Below, piece by piece: positions 8,321-17,073 of a stretch of DNA of 64,000 nt. The stretch is taken from contig CAUJDW010000093.1 in the NCBI GenBank assembly GCA_963169455.1, positions 33,622 to 97,621 on the forward strand, given 5' to 3'. Within the stretch, counting starts at the first letter, position 1. Every line of letters begins with the position of its first letter. Source of the stretch: Bacteroidota bacterium. Its GTDB lineage: Bacteria; Bacteroidota; Bacteroidia; Chitinophagales; Saprospiraceae. A program made the position numbers and the translations under genes. The notes under the pieces are model-generated. The model was given only the letters and a program-made list of their open reading frames with translations. It had not been told where the DNA came from and ran no database searches.

Positions 8321-9632
8321 GATTGTGCCAGTTTTTGAGCTGGTTCAGCAGCCCGTCAAATGCTTCCATATTCCTTTTGGCCAAGGGGCCTTCGGCGGAG
8401 GGATAATGGCTTTCGTAGTACCGGATAACCTGCCCCAGTTCCGTGGCCGGCAGTTTCCGAAGGGATAGCTCCTCGGGAAACCAGACGGTGTTGAAAAAAA
8501 CGTTGAACCCCCTGCGGTTGCAGGTTTCCACCATCTCGGGCATTTCCATGGCATTCAGGATCATGGGGCAGATCGCGACAGACAGATCGGACTGCTGCCG
8601 GCGGTTGACTTCGGCGAAGTAATCGATGCTTTCCATCACTTTCTCAAACCGGGCGTTCTGCCGGATGGCCTCATAGGTTTCCTTGCGGAAGGAATCGACG
8701 GAGACGATGAGGTGGGTTCTCACTTTTTCCAGCACATCGCGCACCCGCTTGTTGAAAATGGTCCCGTTGGTGGTGATATGGGCGGCCAGGGCGGGGTTGA
8801 GGCGGGCCATGCGTTCCCAGATTTCATAATAAATGGAGACGAGGAAGGGCTCGCCGCCGTAAAACTTGGCCTGCCAGAGGTATGGGATAAAAGCTTCCAG
8901 TTGGCGGGCAAACTCGATGCCGTAAAGTTCGGGATAAGGCTCCAGCCCTTCCCTGTTTTTGCGGATGGAAGAGGAAAATTCGCCGGTGCACATCACGCAC
9001 TCCAGGTTGCAGGTGCTGCTGAGCTCGAACTCCATGCCCCGGGGGTAGGTATCTGCAGCTTTCGGAGTGTTCCGGGATAGCACTTTTGCCTTGAACTGCC
9101 CTACCTCCTGGCGCAAAACCCGGCGAAGGGAAATGCCCGGCTGTTGCGCCGCCAGCATCTCGCGTATCTTCCGTGCGTAGAAGGCGCCGCCGGACCGCAG
9201 GCGGAACCTCAATTCTCCCAGAGAAACGGGCTGGGTAAACAATTGCCAGAGTTGTTTGGACAGGCCTGCGATAGGCGCATCGGCGTATTTGTCGAAATGC
9301 CGGGCGGGCATGTTGAAAAAGTTGCCCGCATCCAGTATCTGATGGCAGTAATAACATCCGCCGGCCAGGGTGTTTTCGGTAATGGCCTGCCGCAAGGCCT
9401 CCGCTTCGGCGCTGGCCCAGATCGCGGCAATGGACTGTGCCGGCCAGCGGCCCAGCACCTCCGTGCGGTTGTAACAGCAGGCCAGCACCTTCCCGTCGCG
9501 CCCGAAATACATATTCTGGAAGGGCGCATGGCACAGCTTCCGCCGGGCGTTCAGGCTGCGGGTATGCTGGTGTGCTTTCAATGTGGAAGCATCAACGGGT
9601 ATGCGCTTTATCTCATCCATCTTTTCCACCAT
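8292..9632 (-). CDS. Radical SAM protein with N-terminal SPASM-like cysteine domain
   Basis: A 446-residue radical SAM enzyme. The canonical cluster motif CNLECVMC (Cx3Cx2C) is at about residues 210-217, preceded by GMEFELSSTCN. An N-terminal region carries CHAPFQNMYFGRDGKVLACC followed by GCYYCHQ, the cysteine pattern of SPASM/twitch auxiliary-cluster domains, here placed before rather than after the core. Such proteins often modify peptides or small molecules or act as dehydrogenases. Two starts are possible (9632 and 9620), and both overlap the asparagine synthetase stop. It belongs to the 18-kb glycan operon. Its substrate is unknown. Confidence 0.85.
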   Translation of the reverse strand: MVEKMDEIKRIPVDASTLKAHQHTRSLNARRKLCHAPFQNMYFGRDGKVLACCYNRTEVLGRWPAQSIAAIWASAEAEALRQAITENTLAGGCYYCHQILDAGNFFNMPARHFDKYADAPIAGLSKQLWQLFTQPVSLGELRFRLRSGGAFYARKIREMLAAQQPGISLRRVLRQEVGQFKAKVLSRNTPKAADTYPRGMEFELSSTCNLECVMCTGEFSSSIRKNREGLEPYPELYGIEFARQLEAFIPYLWQAKFYGGEPFLVSIYYEIWERMARLNPALAAHITTNGTIFNKRVRDVLEKVRTHLIVSVDSFRKETYEAIRQNARFEKVMESIDYFAEVNRRQQSDLSVAICPMILNAMEMPEMVETCNRRGFNVFFNTVWFPEELSLRKLPATELGQVIRYYESHYPSAEGPLAKRNMEAFDGLLNQLKNWHNHALRLAEQE

Positions 9633-11398
9633 TTTTCCAAAACGATCAATTTCCAGAGCTGCCAGTGGCTCTTCTGCCGGAAGAGCTCTTCCAGGCCTTT
9701 TCCGGAAAGGATTTCATCCTGTATCAGGCAGCCCTTGTGAAGGTGTTGGTGATACCATGCCAGGCCCATGTAGTAGGAATCGGGCCCCACAAAGCCCTGT
9801 TTGGGGCGGCCCAGGATGGCCTCCGGGAGGTGTCGCCTGATATTTTCCCGGAGCAGAAATTTCGTCTCGCCCTGCCGAAAATACACAGAAGGGTGCAATT
9901 GAAAAAGGTATTCCACCAGTTCGTGGCCCAGAAAGGGGACGCGGACTTCCAGGGAGTGCGCCATGCTGGCCCGGTCGATCTTGGTGAGCACCAGTTCTGC
10001 CATAAAGGTTTTGATGTCCAGGTATTGAAAGGCCTTCAGTGGCCATTCGCCGGGACGGTAGTGGCTGGCGTAGAACCACTCGCTGAAGGGCGGAATGCTG
10101 CCGTGCAGCCGGGGATGCAAAATGCCGGGGAGGTTTCCGGAGTGGAAGCGGCCCATGGCCATGGCCTCGGCGTAGCGTTCGACGAAGTGGTTCTTCGGGG
10201 AGCCGCTCAGCCGCTGCAGGGCGGAAGCGGCCCATGCCTGCCAGGGGCGGAAGCGGGCGATCTCTTTTTGCCAGGTATAGCCGCCGAATATTTCATCGGC
10301 GCCTTCCCCCGAGAGCACGGCCTTGTTGTAGCGGCTGGCCAGTTGGCTGACCATGTAGGTGGGAATGATGGAGATGTCGGCAATGGGCTCATCGTAGTGG
10401 TAGGCCAGGGTGTCCAGCACTTCCAGTTGTTCGGCGCCCACGATGGTGGTGTGTATGGGAACGCCCAGGTGCTTCGCCACGGTTTCGGCATACCGATGCT
10501 CACTTTGGGCCCAGCCCTCAAATCCTATCGAAAAGGTTTCCGGCTGCTTGCCCAACATGGTGGAAAAGGCCGCCAGTGCGCTGCTGTCATAGCCGCCGCT
10601 CAGGAAGTTTCCTATCGGAACCTCACTGCGCAGGTGCTCCTGTACGCTGCGCCGCAGTATGTGGCCCACCCGTTCAATGGCTTCTTCCGGGCGGATTTTC
10701 CGGTTGGCAGGCTCCAGGCTCCAGTATGCCTGCGGCTTTGGGTAATTCCACGCTTCCTTCGGAGACAAGAGCAGATAATGGGCCGGCGGAAGTTTATACA
10801 GCCCTTCCCAAATGGTGTGCGGGCTGGGCACATACCTGTAGGTGAGGTATTCACTGATGGCGCCGAGGCGCAGGGCCGGGCGGCCCGGCAATCCCTTGAT
10901 GATGGCTTTCAGTTCGGAGGCGAAGTAAAAATTGCCGTCGATCCAGCCGTAGTATAAGGGTTTAATACCGAAGCGGTCGCGGGCAAGAAACAGTTCGTGT
11001 TTTTCCTCATCCCAGATACCAAAGGCGAACATGCCTTTGATTTTTTCCAACAGCCTCACCCCCCATTCCTCATAGCCGTGGAGCAATACCTCTGTATCGG
11101 TTTGGGATTTGAACCGATGCCCCCGGGCTTCCAATTCGGCGCGCAACTCCAGGTAGTTGTAGATTTCGCCATTGAGCACGAGCCAGAGGTTTCCCCTTTC
11201 ATTGCACATGGGCTGATGCCCGGCGGGCGTCAGGTCGAGAAATGAAAGCCGGCGGTGGCCCAGGGCCACTCTCCCGTCCTCGCTCAGCCAGCTTCCCGCA
11301 TCGTCGGGGCCGCGGTGCGCCAGGGTATCGCGCATGCCTTCGAAGGTTGCCAGATGGATGGGGGCGCGGGTATTGGCCTGCCCTACGATTCCGCACAT
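9608..11398 (-). CDS. asnB: Asparagine synthase (glutamine-hydrolysing) family protein
   Basis: A 596-residue two-domain amidotransferase. The start at 11398 was chosen so that the mature protein begins Met-Cys-Gly-Ile: Cys2 is the catalytic nucleophile of the N-terminal glutaminase domain (CGIVGQANTR, then HRGPDDAG and HRRLSFLDL). The C-terminal synthetase domain has the PP-loop FLSGGYDSSALAAF and SGEGADEIFGGYTW. In operons for surface polysaccharides, AsnB homologues often amidate a sugar-acid or another carboxylate rather than make free asparagine. That is the more likely role here because all neighbours are glycan genes. It overlaps the UbiA gene by 16 bp. Confidence 0.92.
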   Translation of the reverse strand: MCGIVGQANTRAPIHLATFEGMRDTLAHRGPDDAGSWLSEDGRVALGHRRLSFLDLTPAGHQPMCNERGNLWLVLNGEIYNYLELRAELEARGHRFKSQTDTEVLLHGYEEWGVRLLEKIKGMFAFGIWDEEKHELFLARDRFGIKPLYYGWIDGNFYFASELKAIIKGLPGRPALRLGAISEYLTYRYVPSPHTIWEGLYKLPPAHYLLLSPKEAWNYPKPQAYWSLEPANRKIRPEEAIERVGHILRRSVQEHLRSEVPIGNFLSGGYDSSALAAFSTMLGKQPETFSIGFEGWAQSEHRYAETVAKHLGVPIHTTIVGAEQLEVLDTLAYHYDEPIADISIIPTYMVSQLASRYNKAVLSGEGADEIFGGYTWQKEIARFRPWQAWAASALQRLSGSPKNHFVERYAEAMAMGRFHSGNLPGILHPRLHGSIPPFSEWFYASHYRPGEWPLKAFQYLDIKTFMAELVLTKIDRASMAHSLEVRVPFLGHELVEYLFQLHPSVYFRQGETKFLLRENIRRHLPEAILGRPKQGFVGPDSYYMGLAWYHQHLHKGCLIQDEILSGKGLEELFRQKSHWQLWKLIVLEKWWKRWMR

Positions 11399-12633
11399 TC
11401 GTCCTCGGGTTTTACAGCCTTCCCGCGTTCCAGGTAGGGTAACAACCTGGCGTACTGCTTCAAAAGCCAATGGTAATAGAATAAGAGCACCTTTTCCCGG
11501 GCCCACCCGAAAAGCGGCTTCGTGCGGATGAGATAATAGTAGAGGCGCCGCGTGGAGGGTTCGAAAAACACCAGCAGGTGAAAAGCCAGGAGCAACCAGT
11601 ATCCGCTGTTTTCTCCGATCAGCATGAGCAGGAATGCCAGGGGGAGCCAGGTGTCGAATACTTCATTGAACAGCAGAAGCAGGCTGGTTTTTCTGGAGGG
11701 TTTCAGGTTTTTACCCGGGCGAGGCACGAGGACGGGCCAGGTTCCACGTTTTAAGTTGCTTTGAGAATCTGCCGTTTGGCTTGTTTTCGGCTCATTTTTT
11801 TTGAAAGGCCTGCTTTTATCTTCGTTCTCCCGCCGGATGGCCGTCAGCAAGTGGGCCAGCACCAGGGGGATGAGGGCCGGCAGTATCGGCGCCCGGCTGA
11901 GAACCGACAGGAATAACAGGAAAACCAGAAGCCCGGCGCCTTCCAGTGGCAACAGCCACCGAAGGCCCAGGGCTTGCGCCCTGCTTTTACCCCTAACCAC
12001 GACGAAGGTGCGGGCTCCTGCGGCTTTATCCCGCTCAATATCTTCGATCTGATGGAAAAGGATGTTGTTGAGGCCCGAAATAAACTGGAGCCCTGCTATG
12101 GCCAACACCACTGGAAAGAATGCGATGCTGCGCTCGGCTCCTTCCAAAACTGCAAATGCAAAAGCCCATCCGATAACCGCCGGCATTGCGTGGCCATAGG
12201 CTGCATCCGCCAGCACGCCGCCCAGGCTCCGGTTTTTCAACCGGATGGGGGGAGTTGAGTAAAGCAGGTAGAACAGGTGTTGCAATCCCATCAGCCCATA
12301 CAGGTAAGGAGGGGCTTTCAGGATGGCCAGGATCAGCAGGATGAAAACGGTGGCCAGCACAGGGATCATTCCCCTCCAGAAAGGAGAAACCCGGCCTGCC
12401 AGGTTGAACTTCCCCCCTTTGGCGTCGGCTGCCAAATCGAAGAGGTCGTTGTAAAAACGGACGAAAACGCCACTGCCGGCAAAGGCGAGCAGCATCAGGG
12501 CGGCTGCCGCCATCACCCGGCCAACGGGCGGCGCGCCGGCAGCCCACAACCCCAGGTAGAAAAACCCCATGGCAATCGGCAACTTGGTCGTAAACCAGTC
12601 GGCCTTGCGCAGCAGTTGTGGTGTCAGCTTCAT
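11383..12633 (-). CDS. UbiA-family prenyltransferase
   Basis: A 416-residue multi-pass membrane protein of the UbiA superfamily, which transfers a polyprenyl group from a diphosphate to an acceptor. Both aspartate-rich motifs are visible: NDLFDLAADAKGGKFNLAGR at about residues 62-82 and HQIEDIERDKAAGARTF at about 205-220. Eight or so hydrophobic segments are apparent. A polar insert at about residues 285-310 (RENEDKSRPFKKNEPKTS) separates them, and the tail is basic. Within an ABC-exported glycan operon, the acceptor could be a phospho-sugar, as in decaprenyl-phosphoribose synthases, giving a lipid-linked donor. That is inference. Its start is one base after the stop of the kinase-like gene, so coupling is likely. 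Confidence 0.82.
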   Translation of the reverse strand: MKLTPQLLRKADWFTTKLPIAMGFFYLGLWAAGAPPVGRVMAAAALMLLAFAGSGVFVRFYNDLFDLAADAKGGKFNLAGRVSPFWRGMIPVLATVFILLILAILKAPPYLYGLMGLQHLFYLLYSTPPIRLKNRSLGGVLADAAYGHAMPAVIGWAFAFAVLEGAERSIAFFPVVLAIAGLQFISGLNNILFHQIEDIERDKAAGARTFVVVRGKSRAQALGLRWLLPLEGAGLLVFLLFLSVLSRAPILPALIPLVLAHLLTAIRRENEDKSRPFKKNEPKTSQTADSQSNLKRGTWPVLVPRPGKNLKPSRKTSLLLLFNEVFDTWLPLAFLLMLIGENSGYWLLLAFHLLVFFEPSTRRLYYYLIRTKPLFGWAREKVLLFYYHWLLKQYARLLPYLERGKAVKPEDECAES

Positions 12634-12634
12634 C

Positions 12635-13438
12635 TCAATCCGTTAGAAAAGCGAGGATTTCCCTCCGGCTTTCCGGATCCAAGGTATGTACTATTTCCTT
12701 TACCTCCATCCGGGGGGCGATATTTACCGCCGCATCCAGGCAGGAACGGAATTCCTGCCGCAGGGTTTCCAGATAGGCAGCCCGTTCGTGGATCTCCGGA
12801 GCAGCGCCTTCCCGCCCCCGCAGGTTTTGCTGTACCTGCCGGATGTCCGGGTTCAGAAAGAGTATCCTGCCGGGCAGGGGGGCGCCGAAGATATGTGCAT
12901 AGGCCCGGATCTGCTCCTCCACGCTCCGCCGGCCGACGGCCAGGATGAGGGCTTCCAGGCTGCCTCCGGAACCATGGCTTCCCACTTCCTTCAGAAATGC
13001 CTCCAGCTGCAGCCATTCTTCTTCCTCCAGCAACTTTCGGGCCCGCAACAGGTGGTTTTCTTCTGCCGGGCGCCCCAGTGGGATGTGCCGGAGAAAAAGA
13101 CGGCTGTACACCACCGTATCGATGGCCGGATGGCGGGTGGATAGGATGGTGGAGGCCCCAAACCGGCTTTCCAGATGCCGGCATTCTGCAGAGAACATCA
13201 TCATTTTCAGGAAGAGGCTCATGGCTTTGAGCGCGGCGTCTTCTTCCTGGTCGGCCCGCGCGCCCAGTTTGTACAGCAGCCTCGACAGGGCCGGGGCGCC
13301 GCAATATGGCGACAGGTGGTAATGGGTGCAGGGCAGGGGATAAAAACCGGAGCCCCCGGGCAGATGCCTGAAACATTCCTGCAGCCAGAAATCCTTGCCG
13401 CTGCCGTCCACGCCGATGATGCTGTATAAGTTTGCCAT
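12635..13438 (-). CDS. P-loop kinase-like protein (thymidylate-kinase fold) with altered Walker A
   Basis: A 267-residue protein of the thymidylate-kinase-like P-loop group. The start at 13438 was chosen because it gives MANLYSIIGVDGSGKDFWL, and the longer frame upstream is antisense to the neighbouring gene. GVDGSGKD matches the Walker A of thymidylate kinases (GxDGSGKS) except that the final Ser/Thr is Asp. An Arg-containing segment (STRHPAIDTVVYSR) sits where the substrate motif of such kinases lies. An LID-like region follows (FLNPDIRQVQQNLRGREG). The changed Walker residue raises doubt about normal Mg-ATP binding. Two bases separate its ATG from the stop of the PEP-synthase-like gene. 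Substrate unknown. Confidence 0.7.
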   Translation of the reverse strand: MANLYSIIGVDGSGKDFWLQECFRHLPGGSGFYPLPCTHYHLSPYCGAPALSRLLYKLGARADQEEDAALKAMSLFLKMMMFSAECRHLESRFGASTILSTRHPAIDTVVYSRLFLRHIPLGRPAEENHLLRARKLLEEEEWLQLEAFLKEVGSHGSGGSLEALILAVGRRSVEEQIRAYAHIFGAPLPGRILFLNPDIRQVQQNLRGREGAAPEIHERAAYLETLRQEFRSCLDAAVNIAPRMEVKEIVHTLDPESRREILAFLTD

Positions 13439-13440
13439 GC

Positions 13441-15903
13441 TCAGAGGTATTTGACCTGCCCGCTGCTGCCGTCCACTTCCAGCATCCGGCCCGTTTCCAG
13501 CCCGGGCAGCAGGTTGGGGACGCCGAAAACGGCGGGAATGCCGAATTCCCGGCACATGATGGCCGCATGGGACAAGAGCCCGCCGTTGGCCGTGACGATG
13601 GCTTTCAGCCCGGAAAAAAAAGGAATATGGGAAGGGTTGATGTAATCCGTCACCAGTATGCTGCCGGCGCCCAGCCCAGGCGGCTTTTCGCCGTCCAGAT
13701 TGGGAATGACAAGCGCTCTGCCCCGGGCCAGGCCGGGGCAAACGCCAATGCCCTGGAATGCCGCCTGCCCTTTGGGAACAGGCTGCAGCACAGGCGTGGA
13801 AGACGGAAAAATGATGTCGGGCTTGGCAAAATGGCGAAAACTCCGCCGCAGCCGCCGATTATACTCCACCTGCTCGCGGCTGCGGGCCGCGTCACCGCCC
13901 GCAGCCAGCCCGATCAGGCTGGAAAAGTCCAGAAAAAACACATCATCGGGGCGCCCGAGGGCTCCTTCATCCGACAATTTTCGCCCCAGTTCCAGGGCGG
14001 TTTGCCGGATGAGGTGGTAGAGGTGGGTGGTGATGTCCCGGATCTCTTCTTTCCACCACAACAGTTTGCGCTGCCGCTCCATTTTCCTCACCAGAGCAGG
14101 CGAGCGCAGGGAAGCCCGGAGCTGCATGTAGCTTTCCCGCTGCCTGGCGAGCTGGCCTTTCAGTGGCGCCTGCTCCTCCCGGAGGTATTGCCGGATAGCC
14201 AGTATGGGCACTTCGGGGCTTTCCACCCAGTTGGGGCTGAGGATTTCCAGTTCGAAATCGCTCTTGTAGCCGTACTCGTCCAGAAACCGGCCCAGGGCTT
14301 CCCGGAAGGGGAAGGAACGCCCCGCGCGGTAGCTTTCCGCCAATTCCGCTTCGCCCGCCCCGGCCCAGAAGGCCAGCGCTTCCGGGGCCTGCCGGATGCC
14401 TGCGGCAATTTCCCACAAATGCAACATGGGGCGGATGTGGGCAATATCCTCAATGCCGGCCGTAAGCGCGCTGTAAGGGATGTTTTGCCTGTTACGCCGG
14501 TTGTAACGCGCCAGCGCATTCTGCGCAAAAGTGCTGACGAAGGTGTTGTCGTAAATGATGTTCCAGTAGTTGGAGTAAATATAAAGCAGGTGCTGGTTGG
14601 CCAGCCTGTCAAAATATTCCCCCAGGGCCTTGCTGCCGGATTCGGCAAAAGGGAAAGCCCGGAATTCGGGCAGCACCACCCGGTAGAAATAATCTTTAGT
14701 CTTCCTGCATTCCTCAAAGCGGGCCCGGATGGAGCGCTGAATGGAGGCCAGGGCTTTCAGGGAAGTCAGCAGGCGCCTGAATGAAAAACGCGCTACGTAC
14801 CCGTCCCCTTCATAATAGGGGTTGACGCCCTGGCCCTCGTCGAACTGCCGCTCTACATAACCCAACACCTTGCTGGCCCCGCTTTTGGTGGCGCTGAGGT
14901 TCCAGTAGGGGTAACCCAGGAAGGTGGTGCTCCAGGCCGAAGGCATGGGCTCCGGCCGGAGGTGGTAACGGTAGGCGAAGGCTTCGATCGACTGGTTGAA
15001 AGTGAAACTGTAGAGGCTCCACATAAGAGGAGAAGGCATCTGCGCCCCGATGCCGCCGTCCCGGAAATTGGCGTTCGTCCAGATGTATTCGGTAGGGAAG
15101 AAGATGCGGGTGATGGGGCGGGATTGCAGCAGGTATATCTCGCCGCCCGCCATGGCCCATTCCACATCCTGCGGGCTGCCGAAGTGCTCCTGCACCTGAA
15201 GGAGGAGCCGGCCCAGTTGGCGGAGTTGCTCTTCGGGCGGAAGCAGGCCGGAGGTGTTTTCCTCCATGATGATCCGCTCCGCCCGCCAGTCGTAAACCAG
15301 CCGGGCGTCAACCCGGCGGCCGCCGGTCAGGGTTTCGCAGTTTCCCTGCGCCAGTTCAATCAGCATCTCCTGCTCTACTGGCCTGACCGGCGATACGGTG
15401 AAGGCCACCCCGGCATAATCGGCTTCCACGTATTCCTGAAGCAGAAAAGAGAGCCGCCCGCCTTCGGGCTGCAGGCGCCCGGTTTCCTGTGCTTTCTGCC
15501 AGCAGGCGGCGATGGCGGATGCCAGTTGCGATGCATTGGCGATGCCGGTAACGGAAGCGTACAAACCGGCCAGCGCATGGCGGTGGTGGTCTTCGCCCTC
15601 CGCGCTCGTCCGTAGGATGAGGGTATGGAATGGCTTTAGGGCGCCGATCAGGCCTTCCAGCCAGGGCATAAGGCCGGGAGCTGCCGTCAGTTTCTGCACG
15701 AGTTGCGAAAGGCTGTCATCCGGATGCAGCGAGGCCAGGGCGCTGAGGCGGGCTACGGTTTCAAAAGGCAATATGATGCCCTTCGGCGCCTGAAAGCCGG
15801 CCTGCCTGAGCCGGTGCAGGTTACGGGCCTTTGGGCCGCATTGCCCCGACGGCAATTCCCCCGCGCCCAGCAGGTAATAAGCGGCTGGTATTTGCTGGCT
15901 CAT
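13441..15903 (-). CDS. PEP-synthase/rifampin-phosphotransferase-like enzyme
   Basis: An 820-residue protein. The N-terminal third is a PPDK/PEP-synthase type ATP-binding domain (LILRTSAEGEDHHRHALAGL, then LLQEYVEADYAGVAFTVSP and DVEWAMAGGEIYLLQSRPIT). The middle is a long, mostly helical region. The C-terminus is the swivelling phospho-histidine domain (TANGGLLSHAAIMCREFGIP, with the catalytic His, ending at residue 820). The C-terminal pyruvate/PEP-binding barrel of true PEP synthases is absent. This order (ATP domain, helical substrate domain, His domain) is that of rifampin phosphotransferases and related enzymes, which move the beta-phosphate of ATP to a small-molecule hydroxyl. It overlaps the SDR gene by four bases. 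Confidence 0.83.
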   Translation of the reverse strand: MSQQIPAAYYLLGAGELPSGQCGPKARNLHRLRQAGFQAPKGIILPFETVARLSALASLHPDDSLSQLVQKLTAAPGLMPWLEGLIGALKPFHTLILRTSAEGEDHHRHALAGLYASVTGIANASQLASAIAACWQKAQETGRLQPEGGRLSFLLQEYVEADYAGVAFTVSPVRPVEQEMLIELAQGNCETLTGGRRVDARLVYDWRAERIIMEENTSGLLPPEEQLRQLGRLLLQVQEHFGSPQDVEWAMAGGEIYLLQSRPITRIFFPTEYIWTNANFRDGGIGAQMPSPLMWSLYSFTFNQSIEAFAYRYHLRPEPMPSAWSTTFLGYPYWNLSATKSGASKVLGYVERQFDEGQGVNPYYEGDGYVARFSFRRLLTSLKALASIQRSIRARFEECRKTKDYFYRVVLPEFRAFPFAESGSKALGEYFDRLANQHLLYIYSNYWNIIYDNTFVSTFAQNALARYNRRNRQNIPYSALTAGIEDIAHIRPMLHLWEIAAGIRQAPEALAFWAGAGEAELAESYRAGRSFPFREALGRFLDEYGYKSDFELEILSPNWVESPEVPILAIRQYLREEQAPLKGQLARQRESYMQLRASLRSPALVRKMERQRKLLWWKEEIRDITTHLYHLIRQTALELGRKLSDEGALGRPDDVFFLDFSSLIGLAAGGDAARSREQVEYNRRLRRSFRHFAKPDIIFPSSTPVLQPVPKGQAAFQGIGVCPGLARGRALVIPNLDGEKPPGLGAGSILVTDYINPSHIPFFSGLKAIVTANGGLLSHAAIMCREFGIPAVFGVPNLLPGLETGRMLEVDGSSGQVKYL

Positions 15904-17072
15904 TCCAAACCGAAGTTGTGCTGCCGGGCATAGCCGAGCAGCGTGGCCAAATTTCCCCCCTCAGCCGGGGGGCATTCCGGGAATCCCTCCGGCAGGTGGG
16001 CGTGCAGGCTGCCCACATCGAAGTCCATGGTGTTGCTGCTGATGTAGGGGGTGTATATCCTGCCCACGGATTTTTCATAATACAGGCGCTCCAGAGGGGT
16101 GCGTTCGCCGGGAATGCTGTCCACAAAGGGCGGAAGGGCCACTTTGATGAAATCGAACATCAGGGGAATGCCCGTGCTGTTGGCCGATTCCCGGGGCGCT
16201 GCCAGATGGAAGCCCTGCTCGGCCGTACCGCTCGCGGCCACTGCCAGCAGCGCTTTGGCCGCGTAATCGGCGGGCACGACGTTCAGCCCGGCATGGGGGT
16301 TGAAGCAGACGCGGATGTCGAGCCGGGTGGTTTGCTCATAATCAATCCGGCCCAGCTCTTTGGCCTTGAGGCGCAGGAAAAAAGCCAGCCAGGCGTAAAA
16401 GATATCGAACTTGCTGACCTGGCCGGGCAGCGGCTCCAGCAGCCTGCCGCATATCGTGGACGGGCGGAAAATTTTGAGCCCGGGCAGCTTCCCGCGGGCC
16501 CCCGCTTCCCGGACAAGCACCTCCCCCTCCAGCTTGGAGCGCTCGTATGGGTTGCGGAATTCCACCCCGAAATCAACGAGCCCGGGTGCAATGCGCCCTT
16601 CCCGCTTCCCACAGGAATATGCCGTGCCGACGTAAACGAACTGCGCGATGTCCAGGCCTTCGCATAAAGCGATCACTTCTTTCGTGCCTTCCACATTGAT
16701 CCGGTGCAAAGTTTCCCGCACCATGGGGCTGTCCCGGAAATCGACGGTAGCCGCGGCGTGGATAAAGAGCCCGATGCGATAGGAGCGCAGGGTTTTGATA
16801 TCCTGCGGGCTGAGCCCCAGGCCTTTTTCACCCAACTGCCAGTTGATGCAGACGGCCCTTTCGGCGAAGGGAGCGACATCGGAGGTTTGCAGGTAGTGCC
16901 TGCCGTCCTGTTCCAGCATTTCCCGGATCCGGCCCTGCAGGCTCAGGCCGCCTTCCGCCTTTCCGAAGGCCAGCACGGTCAGTTCCGGCAAATTATGCCG
17001 GTGCAGCCGGAACAATTCGAAAAGGATATTTCTCCCCAGCAAGCCGGTTATACCTGTGATAGCGACGACCAT
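15900..17072 (-). CDS. NAD(P)-dependent SDR of the thioester-reductase/male-sterility type
   Basis: A 390-residue extended short-chain dehydrogenase/reductase. The Rossmann motif GITGLLGRNILFEL lies at the N-terminus, HAAATVDF follows at about residue 115, and the active-site Tyr-x3-Lys is in NPYERSKLEGE. The sequence style (INVEGTKEVIALCEGL, FVYVGTAYSCGKREG) resembles the NAD_binding_4 group, which reduces fatty acyl or aminoacyl thioesters, more than sugar epimerases. A C-terminal region of about 120 residues is less conserved in type. It lies between the ABC transporter ATPase gene and the PEP-synthase-like gene in the same operon. The substrate may be an acyl group or a nucleotide sugar. 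Confidence 0.8.
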   Translation of the reverse strand: MVVAITGITGLLGRNILFELFRLHRHNLPELTVLAFGKAEGGLSLQGRIREMLEQDGRHYLQTSDVAPFAERAVCINWQLGEKGLGLSPQDIKTLRSYRIGLFIHAAATVDFRDSPMVRETLHRINVEGTKEVIALCEGLDIAQFVYVGTAYSCGKREGRIAPGLVDFGVEFRNPYERSKLEGEVLVREAGARGKLPGLKIFRPSTICGRLLEPLPGQVSKFDIFYAWLAFFLRLKAKELGRIDYEQTTRLDIRVCFNPHAGLNVVPADYAAKALLAVAASGTAEQGFHLAAPRESANSTGIPLMFDFIKVALPPFVDSIPGERTPLERLYYEKSVGRIYTPYISSNTMDFDVGSLHAHLPEGFPECPPAEGGNLATLLGYARQHNFGLE

Positions 17073-17073
17073 A

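Noticed and set aside
13439..13741. N-terminal extension of the kinase-like gene to 13741
   Set aside because: The extra 101 residues lie over the C-terminal His domain of the PEP-synthase-like gene. The ATG at 13438 follows its stop by two bases and opens directly into the P-loop strand.
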